From DAOUJW01 sp034422115 (GTDB lineage Bacteria; Chloroflexota; Dehalococcoidia; Lucifugimonadales; UBA2985), in NCBI GenBank assembly GCA_034422115.1, contig DAOUJW010000017.1, positions 124,001-188,000 on the forward strand: a stretch of DNA of 64,000 nt, read 5' to 3'. A program made the translations under genes and the position numbers. Positions 57,439 through 64,000 of the stretch are shown here, in pieces. Positions within the stretch are counted from its first letter, which is position 1, and each line of letters begins with the position of its first letter. The notes below the pieces were generated by a model. It had not been told where the DNA came from. It did not search any database and saw only the letters and a list, made by a program, of their open reading frames with translations.

Positions 57439-58077
57439 CTAGGCGGAAGCGGTGAGCCAGCGCTGGAAGAAGGCCGTCACGTGCTCGCTAGCTTCCCGCT
57501 CCTGCCCTCCGAAGAAGTGGTCGGCTCCGGGGACTACGTGCATCTCCGGCGGCGTGGTGAGCCGCGCCTGCAGGTCGGCGAACTGCTCCGGGGGCATGAG
57601 CCTGTCCCGGTCGCCGATTACGAACTGGATGGGCAGCGACGGTATCCGGCTGAAGTCGTCCTCGTCATCGACCCTGGCGCGGCCAATCAGGGAGAGGGCC
57701 CTGGTCACGTCGCCCCTCTGGGCCGTCTTCATGGCCACGCCCGCGCCGAAGGAGTAGCCCACAAGGCCGACGGCGTCAGTCGCTATCGACTCCTGAGAGC
57801 CCGCGAACGCAAGGGCAGCTACAAGGTCATCCATCTCACCACGGCCTTCGTCATAAGCGCCCTGGCTCCTGCCCACGCCGCGAAAGTTGAAGCGCAGGGA
57901 GGCGATACCGGCGATGAAGAGGGAGTAGCAGACGCCCATGACCACGTTGTTGTTCATGTCCCCGCCCATCTGCGGGTGCGGATGGCACACCACCACCGCC
58001 GGGAAAGGCCCGTTGCCCTCCGGCAGGTGCAGAAAGCCGTCCAGGGTTCCGACAGGGCCCGGGATTTCCAGTTGCAT
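57439..58077 (-). CDS. Alpha/beta hydrolase (dienelactone-hydrolase-like), copy 2
   Basis: 212 residues, tandem paralogue of the next gene downstream: HPHPQMGGDMNNNVVMGVC, RFNFRGVGRSQGAYDEGRGE, nucleophile GYSFGA, Asp in IGDRDRLMP, His in GADHFF. ATG 58077 has AGGAGG upstream; an in-frame extension of 7 codons has none. The different loops suggest distinct substrates. Confidence 0.9.
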   Translation of the reverse strand: MQLEIPGPVGTLDGFLHLPEGNGPFPAVVVCHPHPQMGGDMNNNVVMGVCYSLFIAGIASLRFNFRGVGRSQGAYDEGRGEMDDLVAALAFAGSQESIATDAVGLVGYSFGAGVAMKTAQRGDVTRALSLIGRARVDDEDDFSRIPSLPIQFVIGDRDRLMPPEQFADLQARLTTPPEMHVVPGADHFFGGQEREASEHVTAFFQRWLTASA

Positions 58078-58091
58078 TGAGGTCCTCCTTG

Positions 58092-58195
58092 CTCCCATCT
58101 TTCCCCCATCCTAACCTTCCCCCGCGCACCGGGGGAAGGGATATTCTCTCCCACATCAAGGGGGAGAGTTAGAGAGGGGGTGAGACAAAAGGTGC
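58092..58195. repeat. Dispersed C/G-rich palindromic repeats
   Basis: CCCCATCCTAACCTTCCCCC...GGGGGAAGGGAT (58104-58143) is homologous to 28070-28116 on the other strand; a second CTCTCCC...GGGGGAGAG unit follows to 58195. Confidence 0.65.
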
Positions 58196-58226
58196 TGTTA
58201 GTGTCTTTACACTAAAGTGGGCAGGT

Positions 58227-58646
58227 CTACAGCCCCATTGCGGCGATGCCCACGCGGCACAGGTCCTCGTCCTCCTGGGCGGCCAGTCCGCTCACGCCGA
58301 TTCCACCAAGGAATGCGCCGTCGCTGGGCCGCTGGATGACCACGCCGCCCTGGACCGCGGCCATGTTGGTGTCTCCGAAGTCGCTGACGCTGCGCCCGGT
58401 GCTTCTGAACCGCTCTGCCACGTCCACGGTGTCGCTGCGCATAACGGCGGCGGTGTAGGCCTTCTTGAAGGCGAGGGACTGGGGCAGCAGGCGGCAGCGG
58501 TCCATCCGCGCAAAGGCCACCAGCCTGCCGTTAACGTCCACCACGGCCATTGCAATGGGCCTGTCCGGCTCCTTCATTGCCTCGTCCAGCATGGCCTGTA
58601 TGGCCTTGCGCGCGTCCACCAGCCCGATGATTACCTCGTCGTACAT
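58227..58646 (-). CDS. GlcG/HbpS-family protein (DUF336)
   Basis: 139 residues: ARKAIQAMLDEAMKEPDRPIAMAVVDVNGRLVAFARMDRC, AFKKAYTAAVMRSDT and GGVVIQR..GAFLGGIGVSG are family landmarks. HbpS binds heme and senses oxidative stress; GlcG is of unknown role in glycolate utilisation loci. No relevant neighbours, so function is open. Confidence 0.88.
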   Translation of the reverse strand: MYDEVIIGLVDARKAIQAMLDEAMKEPDRPIAMAVVDVNGRLVAFARMDRCRLLPQSLAFKKAYTAAVMRSDTVDVAERFRSTGRSVSDFGDTNMAAVQGGVVIQRPSDGAFLGGIGVSGLAAQEDEDLCRVGIAAMGL

Positions 58647-58748
58647 GGATACCTCCTTGATATGCGGTCTGTGCTGCGTTGAGCGTCTTGATTATACCGC
58701 GTTGAGGGCAGTGTGTGTTGGCGTTAGCCGGACAGCACCGCCGCTCAT

Positions 58749-58767
58749 CCCCGTATCAAGTACGGGG
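58749..58767. repeat. CCCCGTA-loop-TACGGGG repeat, copy 2
   Basis: Identical to 55950-55968. The 58647-59101 gap otherwise holds only a possible promoter (CTGCCA 58983, TATAGT 59006, 17-base spacer). Confidence 0.65.
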
Positions 58768-59101
58768 CAAGCTATGAGCGGGCATGATATGGCGCCCCCT
58801 GGGAGCATTGGCATTACCAACACGTATGGAGAATACCCCGGGTCCCACTTCGGGTTTCTCCGCTCAGTTCAAGGCCGCGCCCCGCCGGGGATTGGTGAAT
58901 ATGCGGTTAACATTCTGCGCTCTGCCCAGGCTCAGAAGGCGGTGTTCACCGAAAATACACAAAAATTGTCACCGAAAATTTACTGCCATCGTGCGATGTT
59001 TCCTCTATAGTACCGGCTAGAGGTGCATGCAACATCTGGGCGGACTGACCCCTGCTCCCAAATCTTGTAAATCGAAGCGGACGGAGGATAGCTGATACGA
59101 A

Positions 59102-59227
59102 ATGAGAGTTAGAGTTCACAAGAGGACCGTTGGAATAGGGATGGTGGCTATCGCGGCGGCAATGCCGGCCCTGATAGCCACTATCTATTTGACTACGCCG
59201 ACCAGGGCGCAGGCGCAGTCAAAATGA
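59102..59227 (+). CDS. Small exported or membrane peptide
   Basis: 41 residues: MRVRVHKRTVGIGMVAIAAA then a hydrophobic helix and TTPTRAQAQSK. The pattern is a basic start, a single helix and AQA, either a signal peptide of a very short secreted peptide or a membrane anchor. Its stop overlaps the next ATG (ATGA, 59224). GGAGG lies 14 bases upstream, further than ideal. Confidence 0.5.
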   Translation: MRVRVHKRTVGIGMVAIAAAMPALIATIYLTTPTRAQAQSK

Positions 59228-59742
59228 CTCCAAGGCTACAAAAAGTCGCTGCAGGTTTGAAGAAGACCGTCGCAGGGTTATCTCCTACCAGCAAAGTGCT
59301 GCTAATCTCGCTATGGGCACCTTGCGCGTGGCTGCCATTCTTACTGCTGGACGGAGGGGCGGACGGGGGTATGGAAAGGGAGGAGTTCATTGCTCGCATC
59401 TGGGACCCTGACTACGGCCTGATTTTCTTTTGGATGCCAGCGATGTGGGTTGGAGCGATGCCCCTAGTTGCTACCTCGCGTATCTTGCTGCAGCGGGCAC
59501 CGAAGTTAGGTAAGTTCACGGTTCTAGTCGGAGTTGGCCTGAATTGGGCTGTATTCAAAATCAGTGTATTCGTCATCACAAGTAACATCTTCGCCACTTC
59601 CGATTTCTTCACTCCTATTCCAGAACCCACCCCTGGAGAAGTCCGCCAACATAGTTTTGGGATGTGGTTTTGGATGTCAGCGACCTGTCTCCCCGTCCTA
59701 ATCCATTTGCTCTTTACCTCTCCCCGGTCAGACGACTCCTGA
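59224..59742 (+). CDS. Hypothetical membrane protein
   Basis: 172 residues with about four membrane helices (VLLISLWAPCAWLPFLLL; GLIFFWMPAMWVGAMPLVA; FTVLVGVGLNWAVFKISVFVI; MWFWMSATCLPVLIHLLF). Coupled to the upstream 41-residue peptide. No family recognised. Confidence 0.65.
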   Translation: MTPRLQKVAAGLKKTVAGLSPTSKVLLISLWAPCAWLPFLLLDGGADGGMEREEFIARIWDPDYGLIFFWMPAMWVGAMPLVATSRILLQRAPKLGKFTVLVGVGLNWAVFKISVFVITSNIFATSDFFTPIPEPTPGEVRQHSFGMWFWMSATCLPVLIHLLFTSPRSDDS

Positions 59743-59862
59743 GATACCCCGCGCAGCCCGACACGGCAACGCCATTACTGCGGACTCATCTGCCCGTATC
59801 GGGGGAAGCAACACCCGCCGTCCTACAGTTGAAGGGTTGAGGAGAGCGTGGAGCTTGTGCCC

Positions 59863-59891
59863 TTGACATTCCTGCTGCACGCTGTTACCAT
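59863..59891 (+). promoter_or_regulatory. Promoter of the cysDN transcript
   Basis: TTGACA (59863-59868), 17 bases, TACCAT (59886-59891). Predicted start at about 59898, one or two bases before the ATG of the leader peptide. Confidence 0.7.
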
Positions 59892-59899
59892 CCGTTGTA

Positions 59900-59989
59900 A
59901 TGAGCGCCGCAGTGTGCATGTGTAGCTGTTGCTGTTGTCCGGAGGCCAGAGGGCCTTCTGCTTCGGCGTGCGCGCAGCTGACCACCTAG
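59900..59989 (+). CDS. Polycysteine leader peptide upstream of cysD
   Basis: 29 codons from ATG 59900 to TAG 59987-59989. It opens MSAAVCMCSCCCCPE and holds seven cysteines, six of them between codons 6 and 13 and a cluster of four in a row. ATG 59900 sits at the predicted transcription start, so it would be translated as a leaderless mRNA; ATG 59918 is an internal alternative. Charged Cys-tRNA supply would decide where the ribosome stalls, as in known cysteine attenuation by polycysteine uORFs in actinobacteria. Confidence 0.75.
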   Translation: MSAAVCMCSCCCCPEARGPSASACAQLTT

Positions 59990-60026
59990 CGCAGACACTC
60001 AGAAGATATAAGAAGAAAGCCCCTGG

Positions 60027-60053
60027 CCCCCTTCACACACGGAGGGGGTTTTT
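60027..60053 (+). terminator. Terminator between leader peptide and cysD
   Basis: Arms CCCCCTTC (60027-60034) and GGAGGGGG (60041-60048; one G-U pair), 6-base loop, five T. GGCCAG..GGG at 59944-59953 can pair with CCCTGGCC at 60021-60028, an antiterminator that overlaps the left arm. Confidence 0.75.
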
Positions 60054-60086
60054 CTTTTGCCCGAATGTCCCGAGAAGGAGACCCGG

Positions 60087-61046
60087 ATGACAATAACAGA
60101 AACAAAGAGGCTGGATGTGCAAGGGCTTGCCGAGCTAGACGACAGCTCCGAGTCTTGGCATCTCCGTGCCCTGGAGGCGGAAGCAATTCACATCATCCGG
60201 GAGGTGGTCGCGGAGTTCGACCGGCCGGGGCTGCTCTTCTCCGGCGGCAAGGACTCGGCCGTGCTCCTGCACCTCGCGGTCAAGGCGCTCCGACCCGCCA
60301 ACCTGCCGTTCCCCGTGATCCACATCGACACCGGCCACAACTTCCCCGAGGCCATCGCTTTCCGGGATCGCGTTGTGGAGCGGCTGGGGATTGACCTGGT
60401 AGTGGGCTCGGTTGACGAGGCGATTGCCACAGGGTTTATTCCCACGCCGCCGAGTCCCAGCTACTCTCGCAATCGTATGCAGACACCGGTGCTGCTGGAG
60501 ACCATTCGCCGGGGGAAGTTCACGGCGGTCTTCGGCGGCGCGAGGCGCGATGAGGAGCGGTCACGCGCAAAGGAGCGCGTCTACTCAGTGCGCGACGAGT
60601 TCGGCCAGTGGGACCCCCGCAATCAGCGCCCGGAGCTCTGGGGCCTCTACAACGGCAACATTGGGTTCGGCCAGCACATGCGCGTCTTCCCGCTCTCCAA
60701 CTGGACGGAGCTGGACATCTGGCGCTACATAGCCGAGGAGAACATAGACCTGCCGGAAATCTACTACGCCCACAGGCGCGAGGTGTTTGAGCAGGACGGG
60801 ATGCTCATGGCGCTGTCCCCGGTGATGCAGCCGCAGCGCGGCGAGCCGGTGGTCGTCCGCAGCGTGCGTTTCCGCACCGTAGGCGACATGACGTCCACGG
60901 CGGCCGTAGAGTCGGATGCCGCCACGCCCGAAGAAGTCATCGCCGAAACGCTGGCGACCCGCATCTCCGAGCGCGGCGCGACTCGGGCCGACGACCGCAC
61001 CGCCGAGGCTGCGATGGAGGACCGAAAGCGCGAGGGGTATTTCTAG
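60087..61046 (+). CDS. cysD: Sulfate adenylyltransferase subunit 2
   Basis: ATP sulfurylase catalytic subunit, sulfate + ATP to APS. 319 residues: PP-loop LLFSGGKDSAVLLHLA, HIDTGHNFPEAI, GGARRDEERSRAKER, FPLSNWTELDIWRYI and the C-terminal RKREGYF. ATG 60087 with AAGGAG upstream. Forms a heterodimer with CysN, whose GTP hydrolysis drives the reaction. Confidence 0.96.
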   Translation: MTITETKRLDVQGLAELDDSSESWHLRALEAEAIHIIREVVAEFDRPGLLFSGGKDSAVLLHLAVKALRPANLPFPVIHIDTGHNFPEAIAFRDRVVERLGIDLVVGSVDEAIATGFIPTPPSPSYSRNRMQTPVLLETIRRGKFTAVFGGARRDEERSRAKERVYSVRDEFGQWDPRNQRPELWGLYNGNIGFGQHMRVFPLSNWTELDIWRYIAEENIDLPEIYYAHRREVFEQDGMLMALSPVMQPQRGEPVVVRSVRFRTVGDMTSTAAVESDAATPEEVIAETLATRISERGATRADDRTAEAAMEDRKREGYF

Positions 61047-61047
61047 C

Positions 61048-62331
61048 GTGGACCTTCTCCGCATTGCCACCGCCGGTTCCGTGGACGATGGCAAGAGCAC
61101 ACTCATCGGTCGGCTGCTGTATGACTCCAAGGCCCTGGACGACGACGTACTCCTGGCCGTGGAGGACGCCAGCCGGCGCCACCACGGCGACTACGTGAAC
61201 CTGGCTCTCGTCACAGACGGCCTCCGCGCGGAGCGGGAGCAGGGCGTGACCATAGACGTTGCCTACCGCTACTTCTCCACTCCAAAGCGCAAGTTCATTC
61301 TGGCAGACACCCCTGGGCACGTGCAGTACACGCGCAACATGGTCACCGGGGCGTCCACCGCCGAGGCGGTGCTCATTATGATCGACGTGCGCAACGGCGT
61401 GGTGGAGCAGTCACGCCGCCACGCCGTGATCGCCTCCTTGCTGGGCATCGACCGCATGGTCGTCTGCGTCAACAAGATGGACCTGGTTGGCTATGAGGAG
61501 CGGGCCTACGAAGCGGTCCTTTCCGAATTCACCCCGCTGATGAAGCGGCTGGACGTGGACGATGCGACCTTCATCCCCATGTCGGCGCTCAACGGCGATA
61601 ACGTGGTCGAGTCGTCGGCGAACATGCCCTGGTACCAGGGCGACCCGCTGCTGGCCCACCTGGAGAGCCTGCCGGTGCGTGAAGGACTGGATGCGCTGCC
61701 GTTGAGAATGCCCGTTCAGTACGTTGTCCGCCCCCACCGCGAGGAGTACCATGACTACCGCGGCTATGCGGGGAGCGTGGCGTCGGGCGTCCTGCGGGTG
61801 GGCCAGAGAGTGCGCATCATGCCCTCCGGCGCGGAGAGCGCTGTCACGGCCATCGAAGCGCCCTGGGGCCCCGTGGAGGAGGCGCGCGCTCCCGACGCCG
61901 TGACCGTCCAGATTGCCGACGACATAGACGTTACTCGCGGGGAGATGATATGTGGAGCGGACGACGGGCCGGCCATGGCCCAGGAGTTCGACGCGGTCGT
62001 TTGCTGGATGGACGAGCGCTCCGCGCTCCGCCCCGGTAGCGTGTACCGCATCAAGCACACCACGCAGTCGGCGAAGGCGGTGGTCACCGACCTGGTGTCT
62101 TTGTTCAGCATCACGTCGCTCACCGGCGAAACGGAAGCCGACTCGCTGCGGCTGAACGAGATCGGACAGGTCAAGCTCAGGGTCAGCGCGCCACTGACTA
62201 TCGACGACTACACCAGCAACCGCGTTACCGGTAGCTTCATCCTCATTGACGAGGGGACCAACTCCACCGTCGCCGCCGGAATGATTGGCGAGCCCGGATT
62301 CGCTTTCTCCGTTCCCGCGGCTCAGAGTTAG
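61048..62331 (+). CDS. cysN: Sulfate adenylyltransferase subunit 1 (GTPase)
   Basis: 427-residue EF-Tu-like GTPase: P-loop GSVDDGKST, ERE(Q)GVTIDVAYRYF, DTPGHVQYTRNM, NKMD, then two beta-barrel domains. GTG 61048 starts right after the cysD stop; an upstream open frame lies within cysD. It ends without a fused APS kinase (CysC), so PAPS formation or direct APS reduction must be encoded elsewhere. Confidence 0.96.
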   Translation: MDLLRIATAGSVDDGKSTLIGRLLYDSKALDDDVLLAVEDASRRHHGDYVNLALVTDGLRAEREQGVTIDVAYRYFSTPKRKFILADTPGHVQYTRNMVTGASTAEAVLIMIDVRNGVVEQSRRHAVIASLLGIDRMVVCVNKMDLVGYEERAYEAVLSEFTPLMKRLDVDDATFIPMSALNGDNVVESSANMPWYQGDPLLAHLESLPVREGLDALPLRMPVQYVVRPHREEYHDYRGYAGSVASGVLRVGQRVRIMPSGAESAVTAIEAPWGPVEEARAPDAVTVQIADDIDVTRGEMICGADDGPAMAQEFDAVVCWMDERSALRPGSVYRIKHTTQSAKAVVTDLVSLFSITSLTGETEADSLRLNEIGQVKLRVSAPLTIDDYTSNRVTGSFILIDEGTNSTVAAGMIGEPGFAFSVPAAQS

Positions 62332-62419
62332 CTTGTGGAGCGGGGATAGTTCGCCGAGCCAGGGACTCAGCTGCATTAGATGAGACGTTTGAATAGGGTA
62401 ATTACATACCTATGTGCAT

Positions 62420-62701
62420 TCAAGGCAACTTATACCTGCTGACTACACCAGTCTCCGATACCTCTATTAGCCACCGCTTCTCACCACCAGTTATTGCCAG
62501 AATCAACCAGACAATAAGCCACAACCCAATCAGCAGTATAGACAGCAAGAGGTGCAACACGTGGTTGACCCGCCTGCCTGAGACCACAATCGCCTGAAAG
62601 TCGGACTGGGACTCAATACGCCACCCCGCACGTATTGCTCTTGTGACAGCTTGGTTGAGCCTGGTTCTGCGCTCTTCAGGTGATAGAGGTGTTTCAGTCA
62701 T
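62420..62701 (-). CDS. Hypothetical small membrane protein
   Basis: 93 residues: RLNQAVTRAIRAGWRIESQSDFQAIVVSG is a short soluble domain seen before membrane helices in many actinobacterial and Chloroflexota proteins; one long hydrophobic hairpin follows (VLHLLLSILLIGLWLIVWLILAI), then EKRWLIEVSETGVVSRY. Function unknown. AAGGAG precedes ATG 62701. Confidence 0.7.
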   Translation of the reverse strand: MTETPLSPEERRTRLNQAVTRAIRAGWRIESQSDFQAIVVSGRRVNHVLHLLLSILLIGLWLIVWLILAITGGEKRWLIEVSETGVVSRYKLP

Positions 62702-62751
62702 TATATCTCCTTTTGTAGGATAGTCTCGCAGTACCAGTTGCGCAACAAGAA

Positions 62752-62776
62752 AACCACCCTTGACTTGAGGGTGGTT
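62752..62776 (-). terminator. Possible terminator (minus strand)
   Basis: AACCACCCT (62752-62760) and AGGGTGGTT (62768-62776), with TTTTCTTG following on the minus strand. It could end transcription coming from selC. Confidence 0.5.
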
Positions 62777-62830
62777 AGGTGAGTCCGATTGAATAATCCC
62801 AGCATTGTCCCGAAAAGAAACGCTCCAACT

Positions 62831-62938
62831 GTCATTCTGAACGGAGCGGAGCGAAGTGAAGAATCTAAAGCCTTAGTCCGCAAAACTGCGATGCATTTAG
62901 TGAGGGGCCTTGGATTCTTCGCTGCGCTCAGAATGACA
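62831..62938. repeat. Dispersed repeat with GTCATT/AATGAC ends, copy 2
   Basis: Related to 33936-34057: GTCATTCTGAACGGAG, GAATCTAAAGCC, TTGGATTCTTCGC, AGAATGAC. The ends are inverted and it is non-coding. The rest of 62702-63082 shows nothing else. Confidence 0.65.
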
Positions 62939-63082
62939 CTCGTATGGGCTTGGTCGCAAGTTATGCAAAGGACTCCCTTAGTGAGGTGAAGGGAACGCCT
63001 GCTTGTTCATGCCCGGAGAATAGCGTCAAAGAGGGTGTGCCCAGAAGGACCGCCAACGGCCTGTGTGACTCAGCGTACCAAG

Positions 63083-63177
63083 CGGGAGCGGGAGGGAGTC
63101 GAACCCCCCGTGGACACCGCAGGGCGCCCACCGACGGATTTGAAGTCCGCGAAGCCCACCAGAGCCTATCCACTCCC
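63083..63177 (-). tRNA. selC: tRNA-Sec (UCA)
   Basis: 95 bases with the extended 8-base acceptor stem GGGAGTGG/CCGCTCCC (one G-U), anticodon stem GCGGA/TCCGT... with loop CTTCAAA (anticodon UCA, 63143-63141), a long variable arm and T-loop GGTTCGACTCC. Length, acceptor stem and anticodon are diagnostic. CCA is not encoded. Confidence 0.95.
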
Positions 63178-63214
63178 AAGGCGAGGCTCAATTCAGAAAC
63201 GGTCTAATCAAGTC

Positions 63215-63285
63215 CAATCCACTCCCGCGAAGGCGGGAGTCCACATCCCGCCCCCCTGGATTCCTGCCTACGCAGGAATGGTGGT
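63215..63285. repeat. Hairpin repeats after selC
   Basis: ACTCCCGCGAAGGCGGGAGT (63221-63240) and ATTCCTGCCTACGCAGGAAT (63260-63279), the same hairpin type as 44521-44540 and 29325-29347. Confidence 0.7.
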
Positions 63286-63336
63286 TAAGGTGTCATTGGG
63301 CGAGGCGGTCATATCTATGACTTATTCAGAGTTTCC

Positions 63337-63660
63337 TTAGAGAGCGGAGTCCAGGCGCTTCTTGATTACCGCCTTGGGCACTGCGCCGACCACCTGATCC
63401 ACGGGGCTGCCACCCTTGAACACCAGCAGAGTGGGGATGCTCCTGATGCCGTACTTCATTGCAGTCTGGGGATTCTCGTCCACGTCCACCTTGGTGAACT
63501 TGATCTTGCCGTCGTACTCCTGGGACAGGTCGTCCAGGACGGGGGCCACCATCTTGCAGGGGCCGCACCACTCGGCCCAGAAGTCCACCAGCACAACGGT
63601 GTCGGCTTCCAGCACTTCCTGGTCGAAATCCTGATCGGTTACGGGCGTGGGCAGGGACAT
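63337..63660 (-). CDS. trxA: Thioredoxin
   Basis: 107 residues with the WCGPC redox motif (C32, C35), FWAEWCGPCKMVAPVLDDL, the cis-proline loop IRSIPTLLVFKGG. A cytosolic disulfide reductant. AGGAGG before ATG 63660. Confidence 0.97.
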   Translation of the reverse strand: MSLPTPVTDQDFDQEVLEADTVVLVDFWAEWCGPCKMVAPVLDDLSQEYDGKIKFTKVDVDENPQTAMKYGIRSIPTLLVFKGGSPVDQVVGAVPKAVIKKRLDSAL

Positions 63661-63769
63661 TTCAGTACCTCCTAATCTTGTTGAACCTGAAGGCCCGCTG
63701 CGGCTCTCGGAGCGCAGGGGCCCAGTCTAATGTCTGCTACTTTAAGTGTAAGACCGCAGGCTGCCTTAG

Positions 63770-64000
63770 TCAACTCTCCTGCAGGTTGTGGACGGACTTC
63801 CTGAGCCTGTGGAGCGACTTGTCCCGTCCCAGCACGGCCATTGTCTCGAAGAGCGGCGGGGCAGCCTTCCGACCCGTCACGGCCACGCGGATGGCCCCGA
63901 ACAGCTGGCCCGTCTTGACGCTCAGCTCCTCGGCGAGGGGCCTCAGCTCCCCCTCCAGCGCCTCGGTTGACCACGACTCCAGGCCCGATACCCTGTCCAG
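63770..64000 (-). CDS. gltX: Glutamyl-tRNA synthetase, C-terminal part
   Basis: The frame enters from the right edge and ends at TGA 63772-63770. The 76 residues read TGQLFGAIRVAVTGRKAAPPLFETMAVLGRDKSLHRL, the conserved anticodon-binding end of GltX. The catalytic part lies outside the window. Confidence 0.92.
   Translation of the reverse strand: MDRVSGLESWSTEALEGELRPLAEELSVKTGQLFGAIRVAVTGRKAAPPLFETMAVLGRDKSLHRLRKSVHNLQES

Overview
The window is about 60% GC, gene-dense bacterial chromosome with many GTG and TTG starts, clear AGGAGG-type ribosome sites and short operons with ATGA/GTGA overlaps. The gene set (futalosine menaquinone pathway, LarC, a DUF5679-like zinc ribbon, PyrR-controlled pyr/car operon, selenocysteine use, many dispersed intergenic palindromes) suggests a Chloroflexota bacterium, perhaps near Dehalococcoidia/SAR202. 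This is inference from gene content; no rRNA is present to confirm it. I see no prophage, transposase or CRISPR array; the accessory material is toxin-antitoxin pairs, a lower-GC DUF488 cassette, hypothetical genes and repeats.

Layout. 1-7 kb: a secreted protein (partial), hemL, larC, a sulfite-oxidase-like enzyme, small unknowns, two tandem crotonases, hicBA. 7.4-11.1 kb: dnaE. 11.2-16.6 kb: a Phd/PIN toxin-antitoxin pair with its operator, an ABM monooxygenase, ogt, an acyl-CoA dehydrogenase and a DUF488-DUF488-unknown cassette. 16.7-25.1 kb: a PyrR-attenuated operon pyrR-pyrB(with a PyrI-type zinc domain)-pyrC-carA-[vapB and vapC remnant]-carB. 25-30 kb: MFS transporter, pgi, gnd, a crotonase. 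30.4-39.2 kb: a phosphate-starvation island of response regulator, histidine kinase, MBL hydrolase, small zinc-ribbon protein and pstSCAB-phoU, with three near-identical arrays of 11-nt-pitch Pho boxes. 39.3-45.8 kb: tRNA-Gly, a selD that reads through an in-frame TGA as Sec17, a BNR/Ycf48-like protein, cysK, trpA, aroH and unknowns. 45.9-49.8 kb: mqnE-mqnA-mqnC-mqnD behind a promoter carrying a TetR-type palindrome. 49.8-54.9 kb (minus): P1 peptidase, small membrane protein, DUF2520 dehydrogenase, panB, panC, two tandem small coiled-coil proteins, surE. 55-59.7 kb: a structured leader RNA, lower-GC membrane protein, HEPN-like protein, paired alpha/beta hydrolases, GlcG-like protein. 59.8-62.3 kb: cysD-cysN behind a leaderless polycysteine leader peptide and a terminator. 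62.4-64 kb: tRNA-Sec (selC), trxA and the 3' end of gltX.

The main theme is regulation. Three operons have attenuator-like leaders placed directly before the first gene (pyrR, the P1 peptidase operon, cysD); a fourth gene has a long structured 5' RNA; the Pho island shows one promoter grammar used three times; and selC together with a Sec-containing selD shows that this organism decodes UGA as selenocysteine.
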